Shown: piece after piece, positions 35,228 to 44,195 of the stretch
Layout of the letters: each line of letters starts with the position of its first letter
Position numbering within the stretch: the first letter of the stretch is position 1
DNA from: Rhodococcus sp. OK302
Lineage (GTDB): Bacteria > Actinomycetota > Actinomycetes > Mycobacteriales > Mycobacteriaceae
Direction of reading: 5' to 3'
Assembly: GCF_002245895.1 (NCBI RefSeq)
Contig: NZ_NPJZ01000001.1
Location: forward strand, 62,001-126,000
Length of the DNA: 64,000 nucleotides
Notes under the pieces: generated by a model
Database searches by the model: none
What the model was told of the DNA's origin: nothing
The model's input: the letters and a program-made list of their open reading frames with translations, nothing else
Position numbers and translations under genes: made by a program

Positions 35228-35965
35228 CTATTTGACCCACAGCCACAGCGCCAGAGCGAATCCCGCCATTGCCACTGCCACGCGCAGTACCGATGGCGGG
35301 ATTTTCTTGACGACGGGAGGTCCGCACCAACCACCGGCCAACGCGCCGAGAGCCATCGCCAGCGCAGCCACCCAGTGCACCTGTCCGGAGAACGCAAAGA
35401 TGAGCGCTGCAACCAGATTCGCGATACCGAGAAAGAAGCTCTTCAGGATCGTTGCACGCCACACTGTTTCGGACGTGAGGATCAGCGTTGCCGCAAGAAA
35501 GATCACGCCCGCGCCGGCACCGAAGTAACCGCCGTAGACGGCAACGGCAAACAGTGCCGCGGAGTAGATTCCCGGACGCTCTCCCCCACCGGAAAGCTCA
35601 CGAATTTTCGGCTGCAGTAGCAATGCGAGTGCCGCGAAAGCAACCATCGCCGGTACGACGGATTCGAAGGATCCTTCCGGCGCAAGCATGAGAATCAGTG
35701 CCCCGACAACACCGCCGAGTGCCGAATAGAAACCCCACCGAACAAGTTTGGGCCCGGTGTCGGCAACCTCACGGGAGGAGTTCGCCAACGCTCCGACGCC
35801 GACGGCAACCAGCGCAACAGTATTGGTCATGTTGGCACTGACGGGCGACAATCCGACACTGATTAACGCGGGATACGAAACGATGGATGCCAGTCCGGTG
35901 ACAAATCCGACGAGTCCGCTGAAAAATCCCGCTACGACGAGGAATCCGAAATCGAGCAGGTTCAC
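35228..35965 (-). CDS. TSUP (TauE/SafE) family membrane transporter
   Basis: 245-aa sulfite/organosulfonate-type exporter (PF01925) with about eight helices and the usual inverted two-half organisation. The first half has GFFSGLVGFVTGLASIVSYPAL and the second YGGYFGAGAGVIFL. The substrate is unknown. The GTG start at 35965 has TAGGTT 8 nt upstream, possibly leaderless. The stop codon is immediately adjacent to that of the peptide transporter. The 28 bp between its start and the stop of the PBP paralogue may carry both its promoter and the end of that gene's transcript. Confidence 0.85.
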   Translation of the reverse strand: MNLLDFGFLVVAGFFSGLVGFVTGLASIVSYPALISVGLSPVSANMTNTVALVAVGVGALANSSREVADTGPKLVRWGFYSALGGVVGALILMLAPEGSFESVVPAMVAFAALALLLQPKIRELSGGGERPGIYSAALFAVAVYGGYFGAGAGVIFLAATLILTSETVWRATILKSFFLGIANLVAALIFAFSGQVHWVAALAMALGALAGGWCGPPVVKKIPPSVLRVAVAMAGFALALWLWVK

Positions 35966-35993
35966 GAATCATGAACCTACCCGGTGCCGGTAC

Positions 35994-37673
35994 CTACTTG
36001 TCGGCAGGCTTGGCAAGCTCCTGAAAGAGCTTCTCCGTCATCTGCTGCGCCCGGTCGTTGCCGTCCGCATCAGCGACGAGCACTGCAAATGCCAGGTCAC
36101 CGCGTGATCCGAAGAACCAGCGATCGTCACCGCTCGCAGCCCCCGCCGCCATGAGATCGGGGTACCCCACCAGCCCACCGGCGCCGCGCATGGAGTCGCG
36201 CAGACGGTTGTTCACATCGGCCGGCAATGGGGATGCGGCGACGTCAGTGGTGGCCGGCTGACCGAACACAATCATCGGCGTCGGAGCACTGCCGCGTGCG
36301 ATAGATGCTGCGAGCATTGCCATTCCGAACGGAGTGACCTGCGGATCGCCGGTGTTCACTGTCTTGTTCGACGCCAGAATGTTGCTCACGGACTGATTGC
36401 TACCCGGGCGGTCGGACGCAAATACTGCCGTCTGTTGGTCCAAGCCGGGGATGTTGAATCCGTTGCCCAGGCCGAGTTGCTGCGCGGTACCCGTCAATTG
36501 TTCGGGGGACACCGCACGGGGGTCGACGCCGTTCTGAATTGAGGCGGCGAGCCGGACGAGGTCGAGGGCACCCCCGGCCGGACGTAGTCCGGTAAATGCG
36601 ATCGGTCCCTGTTCGATTGCCTGATTGTTTTGTGCTGCAGCAAGAATCGCACCGTCAGAGGGTCGGATCGCGACGATGGCTGCGGGAGTTCCGGCACTGA
36701 CGACAGCCTCGATGGCCGCGAGTTGTGTGTGAGAGTCCAAGGTTGCGGCTACATCAGGACCGGGAGGCCCTTGGACGCCGGCTTGCTTGGTCGGCACGCC
36801 GCCCGAATCAACGAGGTTGACGGCCCATCCTGCGGTGGCGTCGCGGTTTGCCTGCCACACAGTGCGCAGCGGATCCAGGAGTGGCGAGCCGATCCGCCTG
36901 TCCGACGCGATCAACTTGGGTGTCTTGACAACCACAACGCCGGGGATGGCGAAATCGCTTTCGAGATAGGCGTAGTCGGGGTCACGGAGCAGTACTGCGG
37001 TGACCGGCTTGCCGGGGTTCGCCGCGAGGTCGGCGAGCATCGATTCCGACGTCACGAGCGGAGCGACGGGTTCGATGACTTTCGCGAGTCGCGTGGTGGT
37101 GTCAACGGGATCGGGCATTGTTGCCGGGTCGAGGGTGATGGCGTTGATGGTCTGCTCGTTCATGAGCAGAGTGCCGCCGGCGTCGACGACTTTGGGCGGC
37201 GCCGCATCGGTCCGGGTGTAGGAGACTGTGCGTCCATTGCCGAGGCCGGGAACGATGACGGCCGGATCCCAGGACAAGCGCCAACCGACGGAGAGGTCGC
37301 GGACTTCGCCTTGCGACTGGTAGGTCCAGTCTTTGCCTTCGCCGAAGTTCCAGGCGGCATCGAGTGTGAAGAATGCGGAGTCGTTACCGAGGTCCATAAC
37401 CTGCGCGACGTCGAAATCTGTCGACTTCGCGTCGAGGCCGTCAAACATCTGCGCGATCGATGCGCGGGCGGCGTTGGGGTACGAGGTGAGGGCGGCGGCG
37501 GCGTCGATGTCACGATTGTTGAGGGCATTGACAAAGTCTTCGACCACCGAAGCGGCATCGGTCTTCTTGTCTCCCCCGACGACGCACGATGCGAGTGCCA
37601 CTGTCATAACGACAGCAGCTATCGAGGCAATAACGTATTTCCCGCGACGGCTTATCTGTGATCCGGTCCCCAT
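35994..37673 (-). CDS. PBP-like lipoprotein lacking transpeptidase catalytic residues
   Basis: 559-aa lipoprotein (lipobox ALASC near residue 30) with an NTF2-like MecA N-terminal domain and a PBP-type C-terminal domain, clearly a paralogue of the next gene upstream. The catalytic motifs are gone: where the sister has SxxK (S367, K370) this one has G368 and D371 (PAGGALDL), a block of about 46 residues including the SxN motif is deleted, and the KTG region reads AAGAASGDDRWF. The frame is intact and the C-terminal GDLAFAV core is kept, so it is not an obvious pseudogene. It is probably a non-enzymatic partner or regulator in peptidoglycan synthesis (inferred). Confidence 0.85.
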   Translation of the reverse strand: MGTGSQISRRGKYVIASIAAVVMTVALASCVVGGDKKTDAASVVEDFVNALNNRDIDAAAALTSYPNAARASIAQMFDGLDAKSTDFDVAQVMDLGNDSAFFTLDAAWNFGEGKDWTYQSQGEVRDLSVGWRLSWDPAVIVPGLGNGRTVSYTRTDAAPPKVVDAGGTLLMNEQTINAITLDPATMPDPVDTTTRLAKVIEPVAPLVTSESMLADLAANPGKPVTAVLLRDPDYAYLESDFAIPGVVVVKTPKLIASDRRIGSPLLDPLRTVWQANRDATAGWAVNLVDSGGVPTKQAGVQGPPGPDVAATLDSHTQLAAIEAVVSAGTPAAIVAIRPSDGAILAAAQNNQAIEQGPIAFTGLRPAGGALDLVRLAASIQNGVDPRAVSPEQLTGTAQQLGLGNGFNIPGLDQQTAVFASDRPGSNQSVSNILASNKTVNTGDPQVTPFGMAMLAASIARGSAPTPMIVFGQPATTDVAASPLPADVNNRLRDSMRGAGGLVGYPDLMAAGAASGDDRWFFGSRGDLAFAVLVADADGNDRAQQMTEKLFQELAKPADK

Positions 37674-37780
37674 TGCAGCAACTCTTCACTCCAGTCACAC
37701 CGGTAACAAGCACGGGATGCCTACGAACGTGTCACGGTTGAGCCACGGAGGCGTCATCGAACTGCAACCGCAATGAGGTT

Positions 37781-39586
37781 TCAGCGCAGAAAAGTACTGG
37801 CTACCTGCACAGCAGGTGCGGAGCTGTCGGCGCCGGCAATGAACACCGCAAATGCCAGATCTCCCTTGATCCCGACAAACCATCCATGGGCGGGTCCCCC
37901 GTCCACTTCCGCCGTTCCGGTCTTGCCCAACAGTCCGTCGATGTCCGCGAGCGAGGTGGCCGTTCCGCCCGTGACGGTCTCTCGCATCATCCTGCGCAAC
38001 TGTTCGGTCACCGCCGACGGAGCGGGCGCAACCGTCTGATCGGCGACGCCTGGTTGCCCCTTCACAAGCATCGGAACCGGTGTCGCACCATTCGCGATCG
38101 ACGACGCGACCAACGCCATCCCGAACGGCGTGGCCGTGACTGCGCCCTGCCCGATCGCGGACTCGACACGCTCAGCCGGAGTGTTCGCGGCGGGAACCTT
38201 TCCGGTCACCGTCGTCAGGCCCGGGGTGACATAGTCGACGCCCAATCCGAATTGCAGGGCCGCGTTATGCAGAGCGTCGGCGGGCAGTCCGACGGCGAGC
38301 CTCGCCATCGTGGTGTTGCACGATTTCGCAAATGCGGTGTGCAGCGGTACCGAGTCGAGGTCGAACTCGTCGTCGTTGGGAATCTGCCGGCCTTCGATGT
38401 TCTCGGTCCCGGGGCACGGCAGGATCGTGTCGGGAGTCGCGACGCCGGCTTGCAGCGCGGCCGACGTCGTCACGGTCTTGAAGGTCGATCCCGGCGGGTA
38501 CAGACCGGTCAAAGCAATCGGCCCCTCAGCATCTGCAGCCGAATTTTGCGCCACTGCCAGAACTGCACCGGACGACGGTTGCAATGCAACGATCACTCCC
38601 GGCTGCGTGACCCCGGCAAGTGCGTTTTCGGCGGCCAACTGAAGGTTTCGATCGATCGTGGTTGCAATGTTCGGGGCGACCGGGCCGTCCTGCCCGGCGA
38701 GAGTCGTTGCGGCGCCGTTCTCTTTCACCAGTTGCACCGCCCAGCCGGCAGATTTGTCCTGACCTTGCTGCCACAGATCCGCAAGCCCACTGAATGTCGG
38801 CGACGAAAGAGCCTTGTCGACGGAAAGCAGCCGTGCCTGCGGCGCCAGCGTCACACCGGGTACGGCAACCAGTCGATCTTCAATGGGTGCAAGGTCTTCC
38901 GTGCGAAGGGTTATGGCGGTGACGGGTTTGCCGGCGGCAGCAGCGAGGTCGCTGCGCAAGGAGTCCGAGGTGATGGTCGGTGCGATCGGTGACAGAAGTG
39001 CCGCTACGGCAACGGTATCCGCGGTGGGATCGAGATTCACCAGGGTCACCACCTGCTGCTCCATGATGGGTTGGCGGGCGGAATCGAGAACGACGGGCGG
39101 TGTGCCCGTCGTGGGTGTGTATCGAAGGGTTGTCGATGCCGTCAGATCCGGGGCGAGCAACGTCGGGTCCCATCGGATCAGCCAGTTGTCGCCGCTCGCC
39201 GATGCGCTCCCGTGCGTCGAGTACGACCAGTCCTGCCCTTCGGCGAACTTCCAGGATGCGTCGAGGGTGAAGGTTCCGGCGTTGTCGCTGGATTCTTCGG
39301 CATCCGAGACCGTGAACGTGCCCTCGTCCTTCCCCAGTCCGTCGATCATGGCTGTTATCGCTGTCGATGCCGCGGCAGGATCCGTTGTGAGGTTGGCAGC
39401 CGTCTGAACATCATCTGCCGTGAGCGCCGACGCGAACTGCTCGGCCACTGATCGCGGCTGGTCAGGGCCACTACTGCAGGCGACGACGCTGCCCGTCATA
39501 GCTGCTCCCAGCGCCACCGACGCTATGGCTCGTCGGATCAATCTGCGGCGGGTATCGACTCTTGACTGGCGCACATTCTCGATCAT
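37781..39586 (-). CDS. Class B penicillin-binding lipoprotein (PBP-lipo, Rv2864c-type)
   Basis: 601-aa peptidoglycan transpeptidase anchored as a lipoprotein (lipobox SVVAC near residue 37). An NTF2-like MecA_N domain (about 45-160) and a dimerisation region precede the transpeptidase domain with S367-T-F-K370, S422-C-N424 and K555-T-G. All catalytic residues are intact. It corresponds to PBP-lipo of M. tuberculosis. It is followed after 107 bp by its catalytically dead paralogue on the same strand, suggesting tandem duplication then divergence. The start at 39586 has no strong ribosome site, and a GTG or ATG slightly downstream is possible. Confidence 0.93.
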   Translation of the reverse strand: MIENVRQSRVDTRRRLIRRAIASVALGAAMTGSVVACSSGPDQPRSVAEQFASALTADDVQTAANLTTDPAAASTAITAMIDGLGKDEGTFTVSDAEESSDNAGTFTLDASWKFAEGQDWSYSTHGSASASGDNWLIRWDPTLLAPDLTASTTLRYTPTTGTPPVVLDSARQPIMEQQVVTLVNLDPTADTVAVAALLSPIAPTITSDSLRSDLAAAAGKPVTAITLRTEDLAPIEDRLVAVPGVTLAPQARLLSVDKALSSPTFSGLADLWQQGQDKSAGWAVQLVKENGAATTLAGQDGPVAPNIATTIDRNLQLAAENALAGVTQPGVIVALQPSSGAVLAVAQNSAADAEGPIALTGLYPPGSTFKTVTTSAALQAGVATPDTILPCPGTENIEGRQIPNDDEFDLDSVPLHTAFAKSCNTTMARLAVGLPADALHNAALQFGLGVDYVTPGLTTVTGKVPAANTPAERVESAIGQGAVTATPFGMALVASSIANGATPVPMLVKGQPGVADQTVAPAPSAVTEQLRRMMRETVTGGTATSLADIDGLLGKTGTAEVDGGPAHGWFVGIKGDLAFAVFIAGADSSAPAVQVASTFLR

Positions 39587-39618
39587 GCCCGAATTTGTGG
39601 CGAAGCTTCGAATATCGG

Positions 39619-39649
39619 TGTAATCATGTAATCAGTGCAATAAGCACTG
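39619..39649 (+). promoter_or_regulatory. Tandem TGTAATCA repeat and CAGTGC inverted repeat
   Basis: TGTAATCA occurs twice in perfect tandem (39619-39634). Overlapping its end is the inverted repeat CAGTGC-aataa-GCACTG (39633-39649). Both lie 25-55 bp before the start of the unknown gene at 39674, where a regulator would bind. No regulator family is assigned. Confidence 0.4.
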
Positions 39650-39673
39650 CAGACGACTTCTCAGGAGAACGTC

Positions 39674-40228
39674 ATGAAAAATTCACACGGCCCCGGCGAG
39701 CGCGGATTCGGTCGCCCGGGTGGTTGGCAACAAGCTTCTGTTCCCGACGCCGGTGACGCGGCCGACTGGTTCGCCGGCCGACTCCCCGACACCTGGTTCA
39801 CCGGCCCCGCCGATGTTCAGGTGGACCGCGAGGAAATTGTTGTCATCGGAGAACTACCGCCTGTCGACGGCGGAGACGCGGCTACCGAGGGGCGTATCTC
39901 TCGCTTCCGTGAAACCACACGCGCCGATCGCATGCGTATCGCCGACGAGGCGGAAGCCCGATACGGACGCAAGGTCGCGTGGGGAGTGAAACTCGACGAA
40001 AAGACCGTCCTGTTCACACATCTCGCAGTTCCGGTGATGACGAGGTTGCGGCAACCCGAGCGCAAGGTTCTCGACACATTGGTCGACGCGGGTGTCGCTC
40101 GATCACGTGCTGACGCCCTCAAGTGGACGGTTCGTTTGGCAGGCCAACACAGCGAACAGTGGCTCGCGGAACTACGGGACGCGATGTCGAAGGTGGAAGA
40201 CCTGCGAGCGGAGGGCCCAAAAATCTGA
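39674..40228 (+). CDS. Conserved hypothetical protein, 184 aa
   Basis: Function not recognised. Soluble, with a Gly/Pro-rich N-terminus, a central charged region (RISRFRETTRADRMRIADEAE) and a C-terminal helical part (ADALKWTVRLAGQHSEQWL) in which DTLVDAGVARSRADALKW resembles ribbon-helix-helix or small alpha-helical DNA-binding folds. The ATG follows TCAGGAGAACGTC, a strong ribosome site. It stands alone, divergent from PBP-lipo, with a tandem TGTAATCA upstream. Codon use looks native. A regulatory protein is possible, but this rests only on the C-terminal pattern. Confidence 0.6.
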   Translation: MKNSHGPGERGFGRPGGWQQASVPDAGDAADWFAGRLPDTWFTGPADVQVDREEIVVIGELPPVDGGDAATEGRISRFRETTRADRMRIADEAEARYGRKVAWGVKLDEKTVLFTHLAVPVMTRLRQPERKVLDTLVDAGVARSRADALKWTVRLAGQHSEQWLAELRDAMSKVEDLRAEGPKI

Positions 40229-40313
40229 GAGGAGATCCACGCAACAATTCAATTGCCTACGTCGACGGCCATCGAGTACCGTTGACGGCGAATCACAAGC
40301 GTCCGCGCCAGCG

Positions 40314-40412
40314 GTGAGCGCATCAAACGCAAGACAGCAGAACAGGAAACGGGCCGTTGCTCATCTAGAGGTTAATTACGCGAAGGCATCCACACCCATC
40401 AGCCGCGGCTGA
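40314..40412 (+). other. Possible leader ORF in ABC-F upstream region
   Basis: A GTG-initiated 32-codon frame (MSASNARQQNRKR...ISRG) ends at TGA 40410-40412, inside the first hairpin of the ABC-F leader. No good ribosome site precedes it. A much shorter alternative, TTG-CTC-ATC-TAG, follows AGGAAA at 7 nt near 40350. Either could be the sensor peptide of an attenuator. Speculative. Confidence 0.25.
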
Positions 40413-40433
40413 GCCGGGTGGTTCCCCGCACCC
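40393..40433 (+). promoter_or_regulatory. Competing hairpins in ABC-F leader
   Basis: CACCC (40393-40397) can pair with GGGTG (40416-40420), enclosing the 12-bp palindrome CAGCCGCGGCTG (40400-40411). The same GGGTG can instead pair with CACCC (40429-40433), 3 nt before the GGAG ribosome site (40437-40440). The two structures are mutually exclusive, as in ribosome-mediated attenuators that control resistance-type ABC-F genes. Confidence 0.45.
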
Positions 40434-40445
40434 TCTGGAGTACGC

Positions 40446-42047
40446 ATGACCCATTCTCATTCATACCTGTCGCTTTCCGATCTCACCTTCACCTGGCCTG
40501 ACGGCGAGCAGGTTTTCGCCGGCCTCAACCTCGTGTTTCCCAGCGGCCGAGTCGGCCTGGTGGGACTGAACGGATCCGGGAAGTCGACACTGTTGCGCCT
40601 GATTGCAGGCCAACTGACACCGGATTCCGGCTCCGTCAACACTTCCGGCGAGATCGGGTATCTGCGCCAAGACATCACATTGGACCCTGCCGTCCGAGTT
40701 GATGACATCCTGGGCATTCATGACCTGCGAAAGGCTTTGCACCGCATAGAAACCGGAGATGGTACGGAGTCCGATTTCTCCCGAGTCGACAACAACTGGG
40801 ATATCGAGGAACGCGCGATCTCCACTCTGCATCGCCTTGGCCTCGAGCGTGTTGTACCCGATACCCAAGCCTTGGGACGCACGGTGGGAACTCTCTCCGG
40901 CGGCGAGACAGTACTACTCGGCCTCACGGCTGCACTACTGAAAAATCCGCAGGTACTGCTACTGGACGAGCCGACCAACAACCTGGACCGCGAGGCCCGC
41001 GGCAGGGTTCACGATGCAGTGCAGCAGTTTCCGGGCACTGTCGTGGTGGTGAGCCACGACCGGGAATTGCTGAACAGCATGGAGTTCACGGTTGAATTGC
41101 GTCGCGGCAATCTCCGAGTGTTCGGCGGCAACTACTCGATGTATCAGGAAATAGTTGCTGCCGAACAGGAAAACGCCCAGGCTGCTGTACGAGACGCCAA
41201 GACCGATCTGGCAAAACAGAGTCGCGAACTGATCGAGACACGTATCAAGCTGGACCGCCGAAAGCGGTACGGACAGAAGATGCTCGACGAAAAGCGTCTG
41301 CCACCCATTCTGGCGCAGACTCGCAAGCGTAAGGCCGAGGTGTCCGCGGGAAAGCTGGCGGTCAGCCACATCGGAAAGGTCGACGACGCCAAGTCCGCAC
41401 TCACCGACGCCGAGGAATTGCTTCGGGACGACCGTGAGATTCGGCTGAATCTGCCTGCCACCGAGGTATTTCCAGGACAGCAGGTGACTACGCTGGACGA
41501 GGTGACATTGCGTAGCGGCCAACAAATCTCACTGCAGATCACCGGACCCGAACGCATTGCAATAGTGGGACGCAACGGAATCGGCAAGACAACACTGCTC
41601 GACGCAGTCTTGGCGTCAGCTCCGTTCGTTCCCTACCGTGCCCTGCCCCAAAGACTCGACGTGTTCGACAATGACCTGTCGGTCGCCGACAACGTCGCAC
41701 TGGCTGCGCCGCACGCAACCAGTGAGGAAATTCGCGGACAGCTGGCTCGATTCCTTTTCCGCGGAACAGATTCCGATGTGTTGGCGTCAGCTCTGTCCGG
41801 CGGCGAACGGCTTCGCGCAGCGCTGGCCACCATCCTTCTGGCGCAGCCGGCACCAAAACTCCTACTACTGGACGAACCGACCAACAACCTGGATCTGCCG
41901 AGCCTCGCTCACCTAACGCAGGCACTACAAGATTTCCGGGGTGCGCTTGTAGTTGTCAGTCACGATCTCCCCTTCCTGCGGGACATCGGAATCACCCGCT
42001 GGATCAGTATGGATGAGAACGGAATTCAAGAAATCGACCCCGAGTAG
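40446..42047 (+). CDS. ABC-F family ATPase (ribosome-protection/translation factor type)
   Basis: 533-aa soluble protein with two ABC nucleotide-binding domains and no membrane part. Domain 1: Walker [10 protein letters not shown], signature TLSGGE, Walker [11 protein letters not shown]. Domain 2: Walker [10 protein letters not shown], signature ALSGGE, Walker [11 protein letters not shown]. The linker (about 215-325) is a charged coiled coil, the part that reaches into the ribosome. ABC-F proteins rescue stalled ribosomes or protect them from macrolides, lincosamides or pleuromutilins; which applies here is unknown, but the structured leader favours an antibiotic-responsive member. The ATG has GGAG 5 nt upstream. 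Confidence 0.9.
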   Translation: MTHSHSYLSLSDLTFTWPDGEQVFAGLNLVFPSGRVGLVGLNGSGKSTLLRLIAGQLTPDSGSVNTSGEIGYLRQDITLDPAVRVDDILGIHDLRKALHRIETGDGTESDFSRVDNNWDIEERAISTLHRLGLERVVPDTQALGRTVGTLSGGETVLLGLTAALLKNPQVLLLDEPTNNLDREARGRVHDAVQQFPGTVVVVSHDRELLNSMEFTVELRRGNLRVFGGNYSMYQEIVAAEQENAQAAVRDAKTDLAKQSRELIETRIKLDRRKRYGQKMLDEKRLPPILAQTRKRKAEVSAGKLAVSHIGKVDDAKSALTDAEELLRDDREIRLNLPATEVFPGQQVTTLDEVTLRSGQQISLQITGPERIAIVGRNGIGKTTLLDAVLASAPFVPYRALPQRLDVFDNDLSVADNVALAAPHATSEEIRGQLARFLFRGTDSDVLASALSGGERLRAALATILLAQPAPKLLLLDEPTNNLDLPSLAHLTQALQDFRGALVVVSHDLPFLRDIGITRWISMDENGIQEIDPE

Positions 42048-42079
42048 CCCGCCGCCCGGTTCACGTCCATACTGAATCG

Positions 42080-42874
42080 GTGATGCAGGACGTGAGGAAC
42101 CCGGTCGACGGCACCCGTATCGCGTACCAGGTTGTGGGGACAGGCACTCCCCTGCTGATGGTGCACGGCACAGCCTTGTCCCACTCGATCTGGCGGGGAT
42201 TCGGCTACGCCAAAGCCCTGCAAGCGCAGTATCGACTCATCCTCGTCGACATGCGTGGTCATGGCCGGAGCGACAAGCCACACGATTCCGATTCCTATGC
42301 AATGGATCTGGTGGTTGCGGATCTGCTCGAAATCCTCGATACCGAATCGCCGTTCGAACCCGCGCATGTCTTGGGGTACTCGTTCGGTGGTCGAGCCGTA
42401 TTGTCGCTGGCAATCGAACATTCCGACCGAGTCCGATCGCTGACCGTCGGCGGCGGCAGTAGTCGACCTATGACCGGAGCGTTCGACGCTCTGTTCTTCC
42501 CGGGTTGCGTCGACGCTCTCGAGCGCGCCGGTATGGACGGCTTCCTCGAGGGCTGGGGTATCAGACGCGGTAGGCCCGTCGATCCGCAGACTGCTGCGGC
42601 GTTCCGTCGCAATGATGCGCTGGCCTTGGCTGCGTACATGCGACGGTCGGATGTCGAACCCGGAATCGACGACGCCGTTCTTCGCGCAATGACCACCCCG
42701 ACGTCGATGTTTGTCGGCTCGAAAGACCGGGAGCGGCGCCCCGATACCGAGTACGCCGCATCCCTGATCCCTGATTGTTCGTTGACCGTTATCGAGGGCA
42801 CTGATCATGCCAGTGCCGTCGCAGCCTCCGAAGCTGTTCTGGCGTCGCTAATTCCGTTTCTGAACCAGAACTAG
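42080..42874 (+). CDS. Alpha/beta hydrolase
   Basis: 264-aa alpha/beta-hydrolase fold protein. The oxyanion strand is LLMVHGTALSHSIW, the nucleophile elbow GYSFGG (Ser near residue 108), and the C-terminal His is in GTDHASAV near 247, so the triad looks complete. The substrate is unknown; esterase, lipase or haloalkane/epoxide-type are all possible. A GTG start at 42080 is favoured by CATACT 6 nt upstream (leaderless); ATG 42083 is the next codon. It ends 4 bp inside the convergent acyl-CoA dehydrogenase gene. Confidence 0.8.
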   Translation: MMQDVRNPVDGTRIAYQVVGTGTPLLMVHGTALSHSIWRGFGYAKALQAQYRLILVDMRGHGRSDKPHDSDSYAMDLVVADLLEILDTESPFEPAHVLGYSFGGRAVLSLAIEHSDRVRSLTVGGGSSRPMTGAFDALFFPGCVDALERAGMDGFLEGWGIRRGRPVDPQTAAAFRRNDALALAAYMRRSDVEPGIDDAVLRAMTTPTSMFVGSKDRERRPDTEYAASLIPDCSLTVIEGTDHASAVAASEAVLASLIPFLNQN

Positions 42875-44100
42875 CCTAGTAGTCCCTTCGCGATGTGCGT
42901 GACCTGGATTTCGTTGCTGCCGGCGTAGATCATGAGCGACTTCGCGTCGCGCGCGAGCTGCTCGACGCGGTACTCCGCCATGTAGCCGTTGCCGCCGAAC
43001 AACTGGACGGCTTCCATTGCAACCTCGGTTGCCGCACGGGATGAGTACAGCTTCATCGCCGATGCCTCTGCCAGGGTCACCTTGTCGCCGGCCGCGGTGC
43101 GCTCGATTGCGTTGAAGACCATGTTCTGCACGTTGATTCGCGCAATTTCCATCTCGGCGAGCTTGAGCTGAATGAGCTGGAACTGCCCGATTTCGCGGCC
43201 CCACAGCTTGCGTGACTTTGCGTAGTCGATGCTCAACCGGTGGCATTCGTTGATGATGCCCAATGCCAGGGATGCGATGCCGATGCGCTCGGCAGCAAAA
43301 CTTTCCTTGGCACTGGATTTTCCGTCGGACTTTCCGCTGTCTTCGGTTTCGCCGAGTAGTCGGTCCTTGGAGATGCGCACGTTGTCGAAGAACAACTCGC
43401 CGGTGGGCGAGGAGTTCATGCCCATCTTCTTGAAGGGAGCGCCCTGCGTGAAGCCTTCCATGCCCTTGTCGAGGATGAACGCGAGAACCTTGCGGTCGCG
43501 GCGGTCGACGGACGCGTCACCTTCGTCGAGCTTGGCGTAGACGATGGTGACGTCGGCGTACGGACCGTTGGTGATGAAGGTCTTGTTGCCGTTGAGGATG
43601 TAATCGTCGCCGTCGCGTCGTACGTAGGACTTCATGCCGCCGAAGGCGTCCGATCCGGAGTCGGGTTCGGTGATGGCCCACGCGCCGACGGTGTCGAACG
43701 TGACCAGCCCGGGCAGCCAGCGTTCCTTCTGCGCCAGGGTGCCGCGGCTGCGGATGGTGCCGGCGGTCAATCCGAGGCTCACACCCATGGTGGCGACGAG
43801 GCCGAGGGTGACGCCGGCCAGTTCACTGTTGAGTACGACGCCCATGCTGCCGGCGCCACTGAAGGCGCTGGATTTCTCACCGTCACCGGCGGGGGCGTCG
43901 CCACGCTCACGGGCGAGCGACTTCTCGAGGCCTTCGCGTGCCATATCGGCCAGTCCGAAGGTCTCGTACAGCTTGCGGATGATGTCGAAGGGAGGCAGTT
44001 CACCACTTTCGAGCTTGTCGACGTGTGGGCGCACCTCCTTGTCGATGAAGCCCCGCAAGGCGTCGCGGAACATCAGGTCGGTGTCGGACCACTCGTACAT
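42871..44100 (-). CDS. Acyl-CoA dehydrogenase
   Basis: 409-aa FAD-dependent acyl-CoA dehydrogenase introducing a 2,3 double bond in an acyl-CoA. Family signatures are AITEPDSGSDAFGG, NGNKTFITNGPYADV and QLFGGNGYMAEYRVEQLARD. The usual catalytic Glu of IYEGT is Ala here (IYAGSNEIQ), so the base is probably the Glu in FAAERIG, as in isovaleryl- and long-chain enzymes. An unusual low-complexity insert (DAPAGDGEKSSAFSGAGS) lies near residue 70. GGAG is 9 nt before the ATG. It has its own promoter with a KstR-like operator overlapping the -10, suggesting steroid or lipid catabolism. Confidence 0.9.
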   Translation of the reverse strand: MYEWSDTDLMFRDALRGFIDKEVRPHVDKLESGELPPFDIIRKLYETFGLADMAREGLEKSLARERGDAPAGDGEKSSAFSGAGSMGVVLNSELAGVTLGLVATMGVSLGLTAGTIRSRGTLAQKERWLPGLVTFDTVGAWAITEPDSGSDAFGGMKSYVRRDGDDYILNGNKTFITNGPYADVTIVYAKLDEGDASVDRRDRKVLAFILDKGMEGFTQGAPFKKMGMNSSPTGELFFDNVRISKDRLLGETEDSGKSDGKSSAKESFAAERIGIASLALGIINECHRLSIDYAKSRKLWGREIGQFQLIQLKLAEMEIARINVQNMVFNAIERTAAGDKVTLAEASAMKLYSSRAATEVAMEAVQLFGGNGYMAEYRVEQLARDAKSLMIYAGSNEIQVTHIAKGLLG

Positions 44101-44160
44101 GTGCCTGCACTCCAGTCAGTGAACGATCAAGGACGACTGCCGGGGAGCAGTCATACACCG

Positions 44161-44178
44161 AATATAGAACACGTTCCA
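44161..44178 (-). promoter_or_regulatory. KstR-like operator overlapping -10 box of acyl-CoA dehydrogenase
   Basis: On the minus strand TGGAACGTGTTCTA (44178-44165) matches TnnAACnnGTTnnA and is 12/14 identical to the site at 7534. The -10 box TATATT (44166-44161) overlaps it by two bases. A 6-bp hairpin GACTGC/GCAGTC (44135-44152) lies in the resulting leader of about 55 nt. Confidence 0.6.
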
Positions 44179-44195
44179 ATTACAGGGAAAGAAAC

